From NCBI GenBank assembly GCA_965267485.1, contig OZ254080.1, forward strand, positions 4,278,001 through 4,342,000: DNA of 64,000 bases. Direction: 5' to 3'. The stretch is from JANQJA01 sp965267485 (GTDB lineage: Bacteria; Pseudomonadota; Gammaproteobacteria; Pseudomonadales; Azotimanducaceae). Positions 26,160 through 33,532 of this stretch are shown piece after piece (the stretch's first letter is position 1; each line of letters starts with the position of its first letter). The notes under the pieces are model-generated. The model made no database searches and was not told the origin of the DNA. It worked only from the letters and a program-made list of their open reading frames with translations. The translations under genes were made by a program, and so were the position numbers.

Positions 26160-26828
26160 TCAGCGGATTTCTTTCACTGCTGACAAGCTGACCTGCTCGC
26201 CGGTGTCGAGCGTGAGTTCGACCAGCGAGGCGTCGTCAACGGCAACACTTTCAACGCGATTGAAAGCATTGACGCTCAATTCCTGAATGGTGCCCGAGGC
26301 GAATCCCCTGGCATGAAAGGTGTACTGACCGGCAGGCGCCAGACCACCATCGGCAGTCGCGCCAGACCAGGCGAATTCCATCGGCCCGCTGCCACTGCCC
26401 AGCGAGATTGAATCGACGAGCTGGCCAGCGGCCGTACGGACATCGACGATGACGCCCTGGGCCCCGGGCGGTGCGTCAACAACACCCTTGGCACTCACGT
26501 CACCTCCGAAACTGAAGCGATTGCCGCTGCCGAGCACCTCGTGCTCGAGCATGGACGAGGCCTGCAGGATCTGGCCCTGCCGATACCCGTCGCCCAGTGA
26601 CGACATCGACTCCTGAAGCTTGCCGATGCCATCGACCGTGCCGAACTGTGCGATCTGGGACAGGAACTGGAAGTTGTCCATCGGCTTGGTCGGATCCTGG
26701 TTCTCCATCTGCGCCACCAGGAGCTTCATGAAATCCTCCTGGCCGAGTTCCGACGCGCCCTTCTTGCGTTGCACCTGCGAGGTCTCGTTAGCAAACGAGA
26801 TTCCCTCAAGCTGTGAAAACGTACTCAT
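26160..26828 (-). CDS. flgD: FlgD, hook assembly scaffold protein
   Basis: 222 residues. It is the temporary hook cap that lets FlgE polymerise. The N-terminal conserved stretch LGQEDFMKLLVAQMENQDPT, then KPMDNFQFLSQIAQF is diagnostic. The C-terminal half has the Ig-like and tudor-like fold pattern (VIVDVRTAAGQLVDSISLG, FAWSGATADGGLAPAG). No unusual features. Confidence 0.97.
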   Translation of the reverse strand: MSTFSQLEGISFANETSQVQRKKGASELGQEDFMKLLVAQMENQDPTKPMDNFQFLSQIAQFGTVDGIGKLQESMSSLGDGYRQGQILQASSMLEHEVLGSGNRFSFGGDVSAKGVVDAPPGAQGVIVDVRTAAGQLVDSISLGSGSGPMEFAWSGATADGGLAPAGQYTFHARGFASGTIQELSVNAFNRVESVAVDDASLVELTLDTGEQVSLSAVKEIR

Positions 26829-26838
26829 AGACTGCTCC

Positions 26839-27249
26839 TTACTGTCCGAGCGTCAACGTTCTGATGAGCAACTCCTTGGAGGTATTCATCATCTCGATAT
26901 TGATCTGGAACGAGCGTGAGGCGGACATCATGTTGGACATCTCCTCGACGCGGTTGATGTTGGGCATATAGATGAAGCCGTCGTCATCGGCGAGCGGGTT
27001 GCCCGGGTCGTACTGCTTCTGTGGCGGTGACTGATCCTCGGCGATGCCGACGACCTTCACGGCAACATCGTTGCTGGACGCAAACTCGTCGTAGACGGCC
27101 TTGAATATCGGCGTTTGCGCGCGGTAGGTACCTTCTGGCGTACTCGAGATCGACTCCGAGTTCGCAATGTTCTTGGCAATCGTGCCGAGCCTGATGTCCT
27201 GCGCCGTCAGCGCAGAGCTCGACAGGTTGAAGACGTCAAAGAGGCTCAT
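26839..27249 (-). CDS. flgC: FlgC, proximal rod protein
   Basis: 136 residues, standard. It is a proximal rod subunit. N-terminal FNLSSSALTAQDIRLGTIAK, then NIANSESI; C-terminal NINRVEEMSNMMSASRSFQI, then NIEMMNTSKELLIRTL is conserved. It is two bases from flgB and in the same transcript. Confidence 0.98.
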   Translation of the reverse strand: MSLFDVFNLSSSALTAQDIRLGTIAKNIANSESISSTPEGTYRAQTPIFKAVYDEFASSNDVAVKVVGIAEDQSPPQKQYDPGNPLADDDGFIYMPNINRVEEMSNMMSASRSFQINIEMMNTSKELLIRTLTLGQ

Positions 27250-27251
27250 CG

Positions 27252-27641
27252 TTACTCACCCTTGAGGGCATCTGAGATGCCCTTGATCGACCCGCTCAGG
27301 AACCGCAGGCTCGCCAGGTAGCGAACCGAGTTCTCGGAGAATGCCGATTGTTCAACTTCCCGCTCGACGGTATTGCCGTTCGTCGCCTCCTTGTTGGGCG
27401 TACGCGGCATGATGTTGAGCGCGGAGTTGTCGTTGATAGGGAAGTGCGAGCGGTGAGTGAGTTTTGGCGCAATCTCACCCCCCGCCCGCACTTGGCTATA
27501 GACTTGCTTGAAGTCCATGTCTCTTGCTTTGTATCCCGGAGTATCTGCATTGGCCAGGTTCGCCGCGAGGATCTCGGCGCGCTTGGCCCGCAGCAGGACG
27601 GCACTGCTATGTGCATTTAAAGCGTTGTCCAACCAGTTCAT
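27252..27641 (-). CDS. flgB: FlgB, proximal rod protein
   Basis: 129 residues. It is a proximal rod subunit and the first gene of the flgBCDEFGHIJKL run. The motif ILAANLANADTPGYKARDMDF (about residues 28-48, a family hallmark) is clear. The C-terminal half is variable, as is usual for FlgB. A sigma-54 promoter lies 38 bases upstream and divergent flgA promoters follow on the other strand. Confidence 0.97.
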   Translation of the reverse strand: MNWLDNALNAHSSAVLLRAKRAEILAANLANADTPGYKARDMDFKQVYSQVRAGGEIAPKLTHRSHFPINDNSALNIMPRTPNKEATNGNTVEREVEQSAFSENSVRYLASLRFLSGSIKGISDALKGE

Positions 27642-27678
27642 ATGACCAGCCGTTTTTCTAAGAGACGCTTCCCCTTAC

Positions 27679-27694
27679 GCAACGGTCGTGCCAA
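27679..27694 (-). promoter_or_regulatory. Sigma-54 promoter of the flgB operon
   Basis: The minus strand reads TTGGCACGACCGTTGC, an almost perfect consensus: TTGGCACG, 4 bases, TTGC. It is 38 bases before the flgB ATG and back-to-back with a sigma-28 promoter on the plus strand. Confidence 0.9.
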
Positions 27695-27706
27695 CACGAA
27701 ATAAGC

Positions 27707-27733
27707 TAAAGTTTTCAGGGCTTTCGCCGATAA
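27707..27733 (+). promoter_or_regulatory. Sigma-28 (FliA) promoter upstream of flgA
   Basis: TAAAGTTT, 11 bases, GCCGATAA: identical to the enteric FliA consensus. Predicted transcription start is about 27740. It sits 13 bases from the divergent sigma-54 promoter of flgB. The leader to flgA is about 185 bases and includes a 58-codon reading frame. Confidence 0.9.
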
Positions 27734-27745
27734 CCCCGAAGTACC

Positions 27746-27922
27746 ATGCCGCTCAAAAGGGTCGTTAGCGGCAATTCGTTGGCGCTTGAGGCGGCAATCC
27801 GTTGCCAGTTTCGTGACGCTTTTGCCTGTCCGCATTGCCGGTGGACCGCCGGCAACTGCCATCTCGACTTGGCACGAATATTGGAACGTTGTCGCCAGAC
27901 ACTGGATGCCCTCTGGCACTGA
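27746..27922 (+). CDS. Possible 58-residue Cys-rich small protein before flgA
   Basis: This frame opens at an ATG about six bases after the predicted sigma-28 start site and ends TGACATG, one base before the flgA ATG. It encodes MPLKRVVSGNSLALEAAIRC and, further on, FACPHCRW with four Cys plus His, a CxxC pattern. There is no ribosome binding site, so translation would be nearly leaderless. It may be chance in GC-rich DNA. I do not recognise a family. A real product could couple to flgA translation. Confidence 0.25.
   Translation: MPLKRVVSGNSLALEAAIRCQFRDAFACPHCRWTAGNCHLDLARILERCRQTLDALWH
27869..27885 (+). promoter_or_regulatory. Sigma-54-like element of flgA
   Basis: The plus strand reads TTGGCACGAATATTGGA. 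The -24 half (TTGGCACG) is perfect; the -12 half reads TTGG instead of TTGC. Spacing is correct. It is about 40 bases before the flgA ATG. The deviation at the -12 GC makes its activity uncertain. Confidence 0.45.
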
Positions 27923-27923
27923 C

Positions 27924-28724
27924 ATGCACAAGCGCCCTTACAGCCCAACAGGTACGGAAGATCGCGGGTACGAGAACGTCTCCCGCGCCGACGGTTCTTT
28001 GACGAACGCCGGGCTACTGACGTCAATCTGGCTGCCGGTACTGCTCGTCGTGTTTGCCTGCCTGTATATAGAGAGAGCGAATGCCGGGCAGATCGAGTCA
28101 CATCAGCGGATCGTGGAAGCGGCAACAGCACATGTGCGTACATCGCGTGAGGCAAAGCGGCTTGACGGCCTCGAGGTGACAGCAAAGCCGCTTGATCCGA
28201 GGCTGCAACTCGCCCGATGCGACGAGGCGCTCCGGACATTCGACCCGTACGACAGCCCGCTCAGGCAGCGGATGACGGTCGGCGTGGCCTGCGATGGCGC
28301 CAAACCCTGGAAAATCTTCGTGCCGGTATCGGTATCGGCCACGACCCGTGTCGTCGTCCTCACACGGTCGCTTCGACGCGGTACCCGGATCGGGCCGGAC
28401 GATGTCGCGATAGAGACGCGCAACATCTTCCCGGGCACATCCCCGCTACTGTCGAACACCCGCGACGCGCTGGGGCAGACACTGGCACGGGGATTGCCTC
28501 AAGGTACGGCATTGACGACGGGCATGGTGAAACCGCCACGGCTTGTGTCGAGAGGCGACAGGATTACACTGATTGTCAGCTACCGGTCGCTGGAAGTCCG
28601 GTCAGTCGGCGAAGCCCTGGAGGACGGGGTTGTCGGGCAAAAAATCGCCCTTACAAACGTCGATTCACGACGAACGGTCGAAGGATGGGTCCAGAAGGAC
28701 GGAACTGTTCTCGTTTCGCGCTAG
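27924..28724 (+). CDS. flgA: FlgA, P-ring assembly chaperone
   Basis: 266 residues from the ATG at 27924. A longer in-frame start at 27786 would place 46 unlikely residues before the secretion signal. FlgA is a periplasmic chaperone for FlgI. A hydrophobic signal is at about residues 30-52 (SIWLPVLLVVFACLY) after an unusually long polar N-terminal part. The SAF domain follows (VVVLTRSLRRGTRIGPDDVA), and the C-terminal part has GDRITLIVSYRSLEVRSVGE and VGQKIALTNVDSRRTVEGWV. It heads flgA-flgM-flgN-pilZ. Confidence 0.93.
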   Translation: MHKRPYSPTGTEDRGYENVSRADGSLTNAGLLTSIWLPVLLVVFACLYIERANAGQIESHQRIVEAATAHVRTSREAKRLDGLEVTAKPLDPRLQLARCDEALRTFDPYDSPLRQRMTVGVACDGAKPWKIFVPVSVSATTRVVVLTRSLRRGTRIGPDDVAIETRNIFPGTSPLLSNTRDALGQTLARGLPQGTALTTGMVKPPRLVSRGDRITLIVSYRSLEVRSVGEALEDGVVGQKIALTNVDSRRTVEGWVQKDGTVLVSR

Positions 28725-28731
28725 AAGCGAC

Positions 28732-28758
28732 TAAAGATCGGACAGCGATGGACGATAA
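28732..28758 (+). promoter_or_regulatory. Sigma-28 (FliA) promoter of flgM
   Basis: TAAAGATC, 11 bases, GACGATAA. It lies 8 bases after the flgA stop and 28 bases before the flgM ATG. A FliA-dependent flgM promoter gives the anti-sigma factor negative autoregulation, as known in other flagellar systems. Confidence 0.8.
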
Positions 28759-28786
28759 CTGATGCAGAGTTCGAGGAACTAACAAT

Positions 28787-29101
28787 ATGAGCATAGATAT
28801 CAAGTCTACTGGGGGTGGACCCGGCCAGAATGCGCCGATCGATCGAACTGGCAGCCAGGGCGGACGCCCGGCATCGAAATCGGCACCTGCGGCACCGGCC
28901 ACCGGAGGCCCTGACAAGGTCACTTTCACCGGCGACGCGGAGCGTCTGGCCAAGCTCGACGAGGCCATTCAAAGCACATCCGGCGTCGATTCCAATCGGG
29001 TCGCGGAGATCAGGAAGGCCATTGCCAGTGGCACCTTCAAGGTCGACTCAGAGCAGATCGCGAGCAAGCTGATCGATCTGGAGCGTGACCTTAACCGATA
29101 A
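28787..29101 (+). CDS. flgM: FlgM, anti-sigma-28 factor
   Basis: 104 residues. It binds FliA and is secreted through the completed hook, releasing FliA for late genes. N-terminal MSIDIKSTGGGPGQNAPIDR is disordered and low in complexity. The FliA-binding C-terminal half contains DRVAEIRKAIASGTF-type sequence (here NRVAEIRKAIASGTFKVDSE) and IASKLIDLERDL, the family signature. It is flanked by flgA and flgN, as is usual. Confidence 0.97.
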   Translation: MSIDIKSTGGGPGQNAPIDRTGSQGGRPASKSAPAAPATGGPDKVTFTGDAERLAKLDEAIQSTSGVDSNRVAEIRKAIASGTFKVDSEQIASKLIDLERDLNR

Positions 29102-29109
29102 GGACACCC

Positions 29110-29598
29110 ATGATGACGACAGCACTCATCGAGGCGTCCAGATCCGAACTGTCGACGCTGTTTGCCGCTGAACTGCCTGCGCTTGAGCGCCTGCAATCTC
29201 TGCTCGAGCGCGAGCATCAGGCACTCGTCGACATGGATTTCGCGACGATTTCGGATACATCGATCGAGAAGGGCGACGCGCTGGCCGCGCTGGCCCCGAT
29301 GCAGCGCGCCAGGCGCGAGATTCTGCGTCGGGCAGGCGTGTCCGAGAATGCGGACGGCCTGCAGACGTTGCTCGACCGATGCGCCGACGAGCGCCTGCGT
29401 GGCCTGTCGGACCGGATCGTATCGATCACCGCAGATTGCCGGACACTGAATCTCAAGAACGGCGTGCAGATCAAGAAGTCCCAGCGCTTCGTTGGCGGTG
29501 CGCTCGACTGCCTGATCGGCGGGGAACAGGGCGGATACTACAGCGCCCAGGGCGCGAAAGCCTCCGGCCGCGAAGGCCGCAGCATTACCTCCGCCTGA
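29110..29598 (+). CDS. flgN: FlgN, FlgK/FlgL export chaperone
   Basis: 162 residues. It is the type III chaperone for the hook-filament junction proteins. The protein is helical throughout, with PALERLQSLLEREHQALVDM, then ISDTSIEKGDALAALAPMQR, and a Gly-rich end (GGEQGGYYSAQGAKASGREG) like other FlgN proteins. It is 8 bases after flgM. Confidence 0.92.
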   Translation: MMTTALIEASRSELSTLFAAELPALERLQSLLEREHQALVDMDFATISDTSIEKGDALAALAPMQRARREILRRAGVSENADGLQTLLDRCADERLRGLSDRIVSITADCRTLNLKNGVQIKKSQRFVGGALDCLIGGEQGGYYSAQGAKASGREGRSITSA

Positions 29599-29605
29599 GG
29601 TCGCC

Positions 29606-30313
29606 GTGAGTTCCAGCACCCTCTCCAGCGAAACCAATCACGGTCGCAAGGTCCACCTGCTTCGTGGGCTCGTGCAGAGCCGCTCGATCATGTCGATTAC
29701 CTACCCGGGCCTGCCGAGGCCCGCGACCACGGCCGTCATTGACGTCATGCCCGAAACCGACACGTTCCTGATGGACGAACTGGTTCCGCGGAACGCGAAC
29801 GAAAACATCGAACCGAATACGCCGATCTTTCTGCAGGGCAAACTCAAGGGTGTACTGATCGAGTTCAAGGCGCTGGTGTTGCGCACAGAGCGGGACGGTG
29901 ACCTGGTAAGTCACGTCTGCGCAATTCCCGGTGAGGTCGTGTATCACCAGAAACGACGGGAGTATCGGCTCAAGGCGCCGACCATGCCGGTGGTCTCTGT
30001 TGATCTCGTGCACGAGGACAGTACGACAGCGGGCCGGCTGATCGACATCTCTGTCGGCGGCTCCAATATCGAACTCGAAGAACTGCCGGAATGGGCCAGG
30101 GAGGACACCCAGGTCATCTGTGCGCTCGACCTTGAGGACGGCCTGCGCATAGAAACCGACGCCGTGATCCGTCACGTCTTCGAGCACAGCCTCAGGTCAC
30201 ATCGCGTCCATCGACTCGGCGTACAACTGCTGTCGCTGACTGCAGACGAGCGCAGAAAACTTCGCCAGTGGATCAATGTCGTCGAACGACGACGTCTGAA
30301 ATTCGAGCAGTAG
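29606..30313 (+). CDS. YcgR-like PilZ domain c-di-GMP receptor (flagellar brake)
   Basis: 235 residues from a GTG 7 bases after the flgN stop. The N-terminal YcgR domain (about 15-110) is followed by a PilZ domain (about 115-230). The c-di-GMP signature is intact: RRxxxR-like QKRREYRL (Arg117, Arg118, Arg121) and D/NxSxxG as DISVGG (147-152). In known systems this protein binds c-di-GMP and slows the motor through FliG or MotA. Its location at the end of flgAMN supports a flagellar brake (FlgZ/YcgR) role. It converges with the next gene only 4 bases away. Confidence 0.93.
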   Translation: MSSSTLSSETNHGRKVHLLRGLVQSRSIMSITYPGLPRPATTAVIDVMPETDTFLMDELVPRNANENIEPNTPIFLQGKLKGVLIEFKALVLRTERDGDLVSHVCAIPGEVVYHQKRREYRLKAPTMPVVSVDLVHEDSTTAGRLIDISVGGSNIELEELPEWAREDTQVICALDLEDGLRIETDAVIRHVFEHSLRSHRVHRLGVQLLSLTADERRKLRQWINVVERRRLKFEQ

Positions 30314-30317
30314 CGCC

Positions 30318-31052
30318 CTACTGCCAGTCGACTTGGGCTGCCAGCACGTAGCCCGCCCCACGAATTGTCTTGATCAGCTCGTTCGGGTTCGCCTCGATCT
30401 TGCGGCGAAGCTTGCTCATCATCACGTCGATACTGCGATCCGTCGGCAGCCAGTCGCGGGAGCGTGTCTTCTCGGAAATACAGTCACGGGAGAGTACCGT
30501 GTTCGCGTTCTCGACGAGGAGTGCGAGGAGGTTGAATTCGTGGTTGGTCAGCGAAACTGCCTTGCCATCCTTGGTGAGGGTCTGGCTGACGAGATCGATC
30601 TCCATGTCGCCAAACCGGCCAATCGCGTTATCACCGTGCCGCTTGCCCGCGCGCTGTGCCGGGATTCGGCGCCGCAGGACGCTACGGATGCGCGCCAGCA
30701 GTTCCCGTTCGTCGAAGGGTTTCTCGATATAGTCGTCCGCGCCCGTTTCGAGGCCGACGATCTTGTCTACTTTTTCATCACTGCCGGTCAGCATGATGAT
30801 GCCGATGCCAGCACCGTCGGAAGAGAGTTCGCGGGCAAGTTCAAAGCCCGTCGTATCAGGCAGATTCAGGTCAAGGACCACAAGATCAGGGGTCTGTGCG
30901 GCAATCGCTTCTCGCATTGCCTCACCGCAATCGGCGCCCCTCACGTCAAAACCCTCGATTGTCAGGTACATATCGAGGACCTTTCTCACATGGGCGTCAT
31001 CGTCGACGACGAGGATCGAGGGCTTGTCTCGATGTTCTGCTACGGCTCCCAC
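30318..31052 (-). CDS. OmpR-family response regulator
   Basis: 244 residues. Receiver domain about 10-125, with phospho-acceptor Asp in LVVLDLNLPDTTG and Lys in YIEKPF. Winged-helix DNA-binding domain about 140-240, with SRDWLPTDRSIDVMMSKLRR and IKTIRGAGYVLAA. The start is a GTG (an in-frame stop lies 12 bases upstream) without a clear ribosome binding site. No kinase gene is next to it. It is similar in layout and sequence to the regulator at 39403-40119. Target genes are unknown. Confidence 0.93.
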   Translation of the reverse strand: MGAVAEHRDKPSILVVDDDAHVRKVLDMYLTIEGFDVRGADCGEAMREAIAAQTPDLVVLDLNLPDTTGFELARELSSDGAGIGIIMLTGSDEKVDKIVGLETGADDYIEKPFDERELLARIRSVLRRRIPAQRAGKRHGDNAIGRFGDMEIDLVSQTLTKDGKAVSLTNHEFNLLALLVENANTVLSRDCISEKTRSRDWLPTDRSIDVMMSKLRRKIEANPNELIKTIRGAGYVLAAQVDWQ

Positions 31053-31085
31053 GGAGGATAGTTATCCAATACTACGAATAGCCGA

Positions 31086-31113
31086 ATCATAGCAAGAATG
31101 ACATCATCGTCAA
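31086..31113 (-). promoter_or_regulatory. Sigma-70-type promoter of the OmpR-family regulator
   Basis: On the minus strand TTGACG, 16 bases, TATGAT. The predicted leader to the GTG is about 27 bases. The nearby signalling genes instead carry sigma-28 elements. The remainder of 31053-31173 is unremarkable. Confidence 0.65.
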
Positions 31114-31173
31114 TGAAATCAGCCGACACCGCGTGAGCGGATGCCGGCAGACTTCAAGCGAACTTGACCTGGA

Positions 31174-32400
31174 TCAGATCCAGTTGATCTCGGGGAAGGC
31201 AGGTCCGGGGCGGGCGATGAAGTAGCCCTGCAGCAGGTCACAGCCGATTTCGCGGCAGACGCCCAGCTCTTTCTCTGTCTCGACGCCCTCGGCAACGACC
31301 ATGATGTCGAGATCGTGGCAGGTTTCGACCATGGACTGGACGAGCCGCCGCTTCACCTGGGACTTGTCGATGTCGAAAATGAGGCTCATGTCGAGTTTCA
31401 CGAGGCCGGGCTGCAGGGATGCGAAGCTCGAAAGGCCCGCATAGCCGGCGCCGAGATCATCAACGGCAATCGAGAACCCCTGCTCGCGCAGACGTCCCAG
31501 CTTCTCCTCGACCTGCGGTACGCGGTCCAGCGACTGGCGCTCGGTCACCTCGAGTACGATGCGGTTGGCAAACCCGTACAGAGCCGACGAGCGGACACCC
31601 AGTTCGGGGTCCAGCAGGTCACGCGGGTGCAGGTTCAGGAACAATCGCGCGTCCGTCTCGCGGTCGACGAACGGCTCGAGTGCGATGTCGCGCACACGAC
31701 GGCCGAGATCGTGCAGTCGGTCGAGATGCTCGGCGACCTTGAGGATCGAGTCCGGGAATGGCAGGCGCGCGTCGCCACTGCGCATCAGCGCCTCGTAACC
31801 GTAGACGCGGCCGTCCTGGGCCCGAACGATCGGCTGGTAAACCACCTTGAGGGTTTCCAGTGCGCATTCGAACGCATCCATCATGCCGGCAAGATCGCCC
31901 TGTCGCAGCTCGTGCATGCCGGAGAGCTGGAACGCCTGCCGCTTGAGCTGCGCGATCCGGTTGGCGAAGATTGCCTGTCGCGTCACACTCATGAGTTCTT
32001 TCGGGTCAACCGGCTTCGTGAGGTACCTGAACGCGCCGATCTCGAGGGCGCGCTGCGCCGTCGACACCGACGGCGTACCCGTGACCAGCACGATGGGGAC
32101 ATCGAGATCGAACGTGCGAATCGCACGAATGAGCTCGAGCCCGTCCATGCCCGGCATCTGGATATCGCTGACAATGGCGTCAAAGTGACTCTGACGCGCC
32201 TTGACGAGGCCGACGCCGGGTTCGCCCGCAACGACGACTTCACATCCCGGCATCTGGGTGAGTATTCGACCCAGCATGCGGGACATGTTGGTGTCATCAT
32301 CAATGATCAGGACCCGCTTGGTTTGTGCGCCGATGTCGCCGAGCGCTTCGTCATCCAGGTCGTGTTGGTGTGCTAAATCGGACACGGCTCTCTCCTTCAA
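31174..32400 (-). CDS. REC-EAL response regulator, c-di-GMP phosphodiesterase
   Basis: 408 residues. Receiver domain about 28-145 with Asp in DAIVSDIQMPGMDG and Lys in LTKPVD. EAL domain about 165-405 with all main motifs visible: GYEALMRS, LFLNLHPRD, LEVTERQ, the metal site in IAVDDLGAGYAG, VKLDMSL, VVAEGVET and LQGYFIARP. An active, phosphorylation-tuned phosphodiesterase is therefore likely. The start overlaps the REC-kinase stop by 4 bases, so it is the last gene of the EAL-HDOD operon and probably receives signal from the kinases encoded upstream. Confidence 0.95.
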   Translation of the reverse strand: MKERAVSDLAHQHDLDDEALGDIGAQTKRVLIIDDDTNMSRMLGRILTQMPGCEVVVAGEPGVGLVKARQSHFDAIVSDIQMPGMDGLELIRAIRTFDLDVPIVLVTGTPSVSTAQRALEIGAFRYLTKPVDPKELMSVTRQAIFANRIAQLKRQAFQLSGMHELRQGDLAGMMDAFECALETLKVVYQPIVRAQDGRVYGYEALMRSGDARLPFPDSILKVAEHLDRLHDLGRRVRDIALEPFVDRETDARLFLNLHPRDLLDPELGVRSSALYGFANRIVLEVTERQSLDRVPQVEEKLGRLREQGFSIAVDDLGAGYAGLSSFASLQPGLVKLDMSLIFDIDKSQVKRRLVQSMVETCHDLDIMVVAEGVETEKELGVCREIGCDLLQGYFIARPGPAFPEINWI

Positions 32401-33521
32401 TTCCTGACGTTGACCGGGATCCGAAACAGGAACCGGCTACCTTTGCCCACTTCACTCTCTACCCAGATCACGCCACCGTGGGCTTCGATGGCCAGCTTGC
32501 AGAAGGCGAGTCCCAGACCGCTGGAAGGTTTGTTGCTGGTGTTGTTCCCTGCCTGCCTGAACTTGTCGAAAATGTGTTCGAACTCGCCTTCAGGGATGCC
32601 GAGACCCTCATCGGAAACCGACACCGTGATATCACCGTCTGCGTACGTCGCACCGATGCTGACCCTGTCACTCGCCTCGGTGAACTTCACCGCGTTGCTG
32701 ACAAGGTTGTCGAGCACGCGCTCGAGCATGTTCCTGTCGCCGTACGAGGTCGGGAGCAGCGGATCTGTCTCGATGACGAGCTCCCGTCCCTGCAGCAGCG
32801 GCTCGATCTTTCTCGCCACTTCGGCAATTACCTCGTCGAGCTGAAGCGGTTCGACATTGAGTGTGATCATTCCTGCTTCCATACGAGAGACGTCGAGCAG
32901 GTTATTCACCATGGCAACCAGTTTGTCGCTGCACTGCAGCGCCGCCGCAAGGTCCTTGCGCCCCTCCTCGTCGAGGGGGCTGTCACCGTTCATCTCGAGC
33001 ATCGTCAGCGCCATCTTGATGACCGAGAGCGGCGAGCGCATGTCGTGAACGATCATGTGCACGAGACTGTCGCGCATCGACTCGAGTTCCTTCAGCGACT
33101 CGTACTGATCCTCGAGCTGCTTCTGGAGCGCCCGAATCTCGAGATGGGTGTCGATTCGCGCACTCACCTCATCGATGTCGAATGGCTTCGTGATGTAGTC
33201 GACGCCGCCGGCATCGAACGCCTGGATCTTGTCGAAGGACTCTGAGCGGGCGCTGATGAAGAGCACCGGAATATCGTGCAAATCCTCGCTGCCCTTGAAG
33301 CGCTTACAGGTCTCGAATCCATCCATCTCGGGCATGTTGATGTCCATCAGGATGAGATCCGGCGCCTCGTACTCCGCCGCGCGCAGCGCGAGCGCACCGC
33401 TTGGCACAGGCCGGGGTCGATGTCCCCGCTCCTTGAGCATCTGCGTCAATACCTCGAGATTCGCTGGTGTGTCGTCGACAACCAGGATCGATGAGGATCG
33501 TGTGGTTTCTGTTGCCATCAT
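32397..33521 (-). CDS. REC-HisKA-HATPase kinase
   Basis: 374 residues. The receiver comes first (about 10-125, Asp in LILMDINMPEMDG), followed by HisKA (His in HMIVHDMRSPLSVIKM) and HATPase (N-box LVSNAVKFTEAS, G1 SDEGLGIPEG, F-box FDKFRQAG, G2 SSGLGLAFCKLAIE). It has no membrane helix. A receiver at the N-terminus means its kinase activity is likely set by another kinase, plausibly the hybrid kinase encoded 11 bases upstream. The stop overlaps the next ORF by 4 bases. Confidence 0.94.
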   Translation of the reverse strand: MMATETTRSSSILVVDDTPANLEVLTQMLKERGHRPRPVPSGALALRAAEYEAPDLILMDINMPEMDGFETCKRFKGSEDLHDIPVLFISARSESFDKIQAFDAGGVDYITKPFDIDEVSARIDTHLEIRALQKQLEDQYESLKELESMRDSLVHMIVHDMRSPLSVIKMALTMLEMNGDSPLDEEGRKDLAAALQCSDKLVAMVNNLLDVSRMEAGMITLNVEPLQLDEVIAEVARKIEPLLQGRELVIETDPLLPTSYGDRNMLERVLDNLVSNAVKFTEASDRVSIGATYADGDITVSVSDEGLGIPEGEFEHIFDKFRQAGNNTSNKPSSGLGLAFCKLAIEAHGGVIWVESEVGKGSRFLFRIPVNVRN

Positions 33522-33532
33522 CGGCTTTTACC

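Noticed and set aside
27715..28239. 174-codon minus-strand frame opposite flgA
   Set aside because: Antisense to flgA and overlapping the consensus sigma-28 promoter; no motif.
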